In this document: piece by piece, positions 52,851 through 54,015 of the stretch
Position numbering within the stretch: position 1 is the stretch's first letter
Layout: the number at the start of each line of letters is the position of its first letter
NCBI GenBank assembly: GCA_944376825.1
Contig: CALWDY010000021.1
Span: forward strand, 1 to 54,015
Direction: 5' to 3'
Origin: an uncultured Clostridia bacterium
GTDB taxonomy: Bacteria > Bacillota > Clostridia > Christensenellales > UBA1242
Length of the DNA stretch: 54,015 bases
Position numbers and translations under genes: made by a program
Notes under the pieces: generated by a model
What the model was told of the DNA's origin: nothing
Seen by the model: the letters and a program-made list of their open reading frames with translations, nothing else
Databases searched by the model: none

Positions 52851-53540
52851 ATGAGATATCCCTTTTTAACTATAAAAAATTTTAAAAAAGTTTTACTTAT
52901 AATTGGCATTATGATTGGCTTGTGTACTGCACTTATGTCAGGTGCGATTGTGTATTCACAATCAAAAACATACACATATAGTGTTGTAATTGATGCTGGG
53001 CATGGTGGAATAGACGGTGGAAGTGAGGGCTTTAATGGTACAAAAGAAAGCGAAATCAATTTGGTATACGCAAAAACTTTGGAACAATACTTTAAAGATT
53101 TTGGTTTTAAAACAACTATGACAAGAATAAATGAAAATGGGTTATATAGCCCTTTTGCATCAAACAAGAAAAAAGATGACATGCAAAAACGAAAAGAGTT
53201 GATTGAAAGCGTAAAGCCAGACATGGTGATTAGTATACATATGAATAGTTTTGCTCTTTCTTCAAGTCGTGGAGCACAAGTTTTTTATAATGAAGATAAT
53301 GAAAATTCAAAATTGCTAGCCGACCAAATACAAAAACAATTTGTGCAAAATTTGGTTGAACCAAGACAAAATTCTCAAAAGGGCGATTATTACATTTTAA
53401 ATTGCACTTCTATTCCTAGTGTAATTGTTGAATGTGGATTTATATCCAATCAAGAAGAAGAATTGTTATTAAACACAAAAGAATATCGTGAAAAGTTGTG
53501 TTACAGTATTTTGTGTGGAGTTGTGAGTTATTTAATGTAA
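52851..53540 (+). CDS. N-acetylmuramoyl-L-alanine amidase, CwlD-like (Amidase_3)
   Basis: 229 residues from the ATG at 52851 (MRYPFLTIKNFKKVLLIIGIM). A membrane anchor or signal segment lies at about 15-40. The Amidase_3 zinc site is present: His in VVIDAGHGGIDGG, Glu in KESEINLVYA and His in VISIHMNSF, with the catalytic Glu in SVIVECGFISN. It cuts the amide bond between MurNAc and the peptide stem outside the membrane. The order DAGHGGIDGG, GTKESEIN, KKDDMQKR follows CwlD, which makes muramic-delta-lactam in spore cortex, but a vegetative role is equally possible. No Shine-Dalgarno; TTATAT lies 6 bases before the ATG. Confidence 0.9.
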   Translation: MRYPFLTIKNFKKVLLIIGIMIGLCTALMSGAIVYSQSKTYTYSVVIDAGHGGIDGGSEGFNGTKESEINLVYAKTLEQYFKDFGFKTTMTRINENGLYSPFASNKKKDDMQKRKELIESVKPDMVISIHMNSFALSSSRGAQVFYNEDNENSKLLADQIQKQFVQNLVEPRQNSQKGDYYILNCTSIPSVIVECGFISNQEEELLLNTKEYREKLCYSILCGVVSYLM

Positions 53541-53585
53541 ACCGATTTGTTGGTTTTTGTTGTAAAATAAAAAGTGTCATAAAAA

Positions 53586-53687
53586 AGTATAGGGCACGAA
53601 AGTGCAAACAATGTTTGCAGTTTGCACTATAAAGCAAACCAACCCGTTTGGCAATTGCCAAACGGGTTCTTTCGTGCCCTTTATACT
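53586..53687 (+). repeat. Cloverleaf-like structured repeat, copy 2
   Basis: Outer stem GGGCACGAAAG (53592-53602) with CTTTCGTGCCC (53669-53679), extended by AGTATA/TATACT (53586-53591, 53682-53687). Three hairpins follow as in copy 1: GCAAAC/GTTTGC (53604-53609, 53613-53618), GTTTGC/GCAAAC (53620-53625, 53634-53639) and a 28-base perfect palindrome, AACCCGTTTGGCAA with TTGCCAAACGGGTT (53641-53668). In the first hairpin copy 1 has C:G where copy 2 has A:T, a compensatory change. Confidence 0.8.
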
Positions 53688-53877
53688 CAACATAATTTTT
53701 TGTATGCATTTTGTTGTGCTCGGGCAAACACAATTTTTCTTTTACCAAACCCAACAACACAAACATTGAAATAATCCTAGCACAGCAAATACAAGCAATT
53801 TTAATCAATTATCCACAACAATAAAGCATTTAAAAACCTCCAAAAACAAAAAAAATTTAGCAAACATACAAAATTGC
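53688..53877. other. AT-rich spacer
   Basis: About 190 bases between the cloverleaf element and the G-tract promoter. It holds no convincing open frame. A single perfect DnaA box, TTATCCACA, lies at 53809-53817; one box alone does not mark an origin. Confidence 0.5.
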
Positions 53878-53909
53878 TTGACACGGGGGGGGGGGGGGTA
53901 TCCTATTAT
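53878..53909 (+). promoter_or_regulatory. Promoter with a 14-G tract in its spacer, likely phase-variable
   Basis: TTGACA (53878-53883), C, G14 (53885-53898), then TATCCT (53899-53904) or TATTAT (53904-53909). The spacer is 15 bases to the first box or 20 to the second; 17 is optimal. Gain of two G or loss of three would restore 17. It reads toward the surface-protein start at 53983. Poly-G between promoter boxes is the known phase-variation layout of Neisseria porA. Confidence 0.7.
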
Positions 53910-53956
53910 TAGTTATACAATATATACATTTTTATATGGCAAGTTGTTCACAATAT

Positions 53957-54015
53957 ATGTATAAAAAATAAAAGGAGAAGAGATGAGAAAAAAGAGCAAA
54001 CTTTTTTTAAGCATG
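53957..54015 (+). repeat. 59-bp direct repeat of the window start
   Basis: Identical base for base to positions 1-59, covering the ribosome site and the first 11 codons of the surface-protein gene. The match runs to the final base of the window, so the true repeat may be longer. Confidence 0.95.
53983..54015 (+). CDS. 5' end of another DUF6273-type surface protein gene (partial)
   Basis: Eleven codons, MRKKSKLFLSM, after AAAGGAG (53972-53978), identical to the start of the gene at 27. The window ends here, so the rest is unseen. It is either a second family member with a conserved 5' end or, if the contig closes on itself, the same gene. The G-tract promoter lies 74-105 bases upstream. Confidence 0.7.
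   Translation, partial: MRKKSKLFLSM

Noticed and set aside
53809..53817. DnaA box as evidence for a replication origin
   Set aside because: Only one perfect TTATCCACA; no cluster, no dnaA or dnaN gene and no AT-rich unwinding repeat set.
53885..53898. G tract as a sequencing artefact
   Set aside because: Two-colour chemistry makes poly-G at read ends, but unique sequence continues on both sides and the tract sits precisely between promoter boxes. Its exact length remains uncertain.
1..54015. A complete circular 54-kb plasmid, suggested by identical ends
   Set aside because: The content is chromosomal housekeeping (dnaX, recR, glmS, addAB, nrdDG) with no plasmid replication or partition gene. 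The 59-bp identity falls in the 5' end of a likely multi-copy gene.

Overview
The window is a densely coded, very AT-rich bacterial chromosome segment using the standard bacterial code. AddAB, anaerobic ribonucleotide reductase (NrdD/NrdG), tandem DegV proteins, a pyrimidine-nucleoside phosphorylase, a CwlD-like amidase and SipW/TasA-like surface proteins together suggest an uncultured anaerobic low-GC Bacillota (Clostridia-like, probably gut-associated). This placement is inference; there is no rRNA or other decisive marker. I see no tRNA, rRNA, CRISPR array, transposase, integrase or phage structural gene.

Layout. 1-1770: a secreted DUF6273-type surface protein followed by a cloverleaf-like structured repeat. 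1775-9199: glmS, a small unknown gene, an ABC transporter pair and a P-type ATPase. 9238-12125: a RadC-like JAB protein, two DegV proteins and HU. 12220-15924: a CYTH-like protein, a small membrane protein and the recombination/replication cluster dnaX - ybaB - recR, in which dnaX appears to encode gamma and tau through a frameshift at an A10 run. 16165-17347: two small lipoproteins. 17496-20138: an operon with an intact metallophosphoesterase, an apparently dead paralogue and a zinc-ribbon protein, under a promoter overlapped by a perfect palindrome. 20307-24080: an MscS channel and nrdD-nrdG with paired NrdR boxes. 24335-29939: a MazG-like protein, a structured repeat, a shortened RelA/SpoT homologue with an HTH partner, an unknown gene, a Myb-like coiled-coil protein and a TasA-like secreted protein. 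30038-36638: addB-addA. 36820-39450: a membrane-anchored coiled-coil protein with six AT-hooks. 39485-42607: pyrimidine phosphorylase, a small membrane protein, an RluA-family pseudouridine synthase and a ferritin-like protein. 42875-52684: one 3269-residue lipoprotein of about 28 FN3-like modules. 52851-53540: a CwlD-like amidase. 53541-54015: a second cloverleaf repeat, a promoter with a 14-G tract between its -35 and -10 boxes, and the first 11 codons of another copy of the opening surface-protein gene.

Most striking points: (i) the G-tract promoter, which looks like a slipped-strand phase-variation switch for the DUF6273 surface-protein family; (ii) the two cloverleaf elements next to that family, with a compensatory base-pair change; (iii) the AT-hook membrane protein, a candidate membrane-to-nucleoid tether; (iv) the live/dead metallophosphoesterase pair with zinc ribbon; (v) a set of genes whose -10 box lies only 5-7 bases before the start codon with no Shine-Dalgarno sequence, implying leaderless mRNAs; (vi) dnaX frameshifting. 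The last 59 bases repeat the first 59 exactly. With single-copy housekeeping genes such as dnaX, recR and glmS inside, I read this as a contig ending in a dispersed repeat rather than as a true circle.
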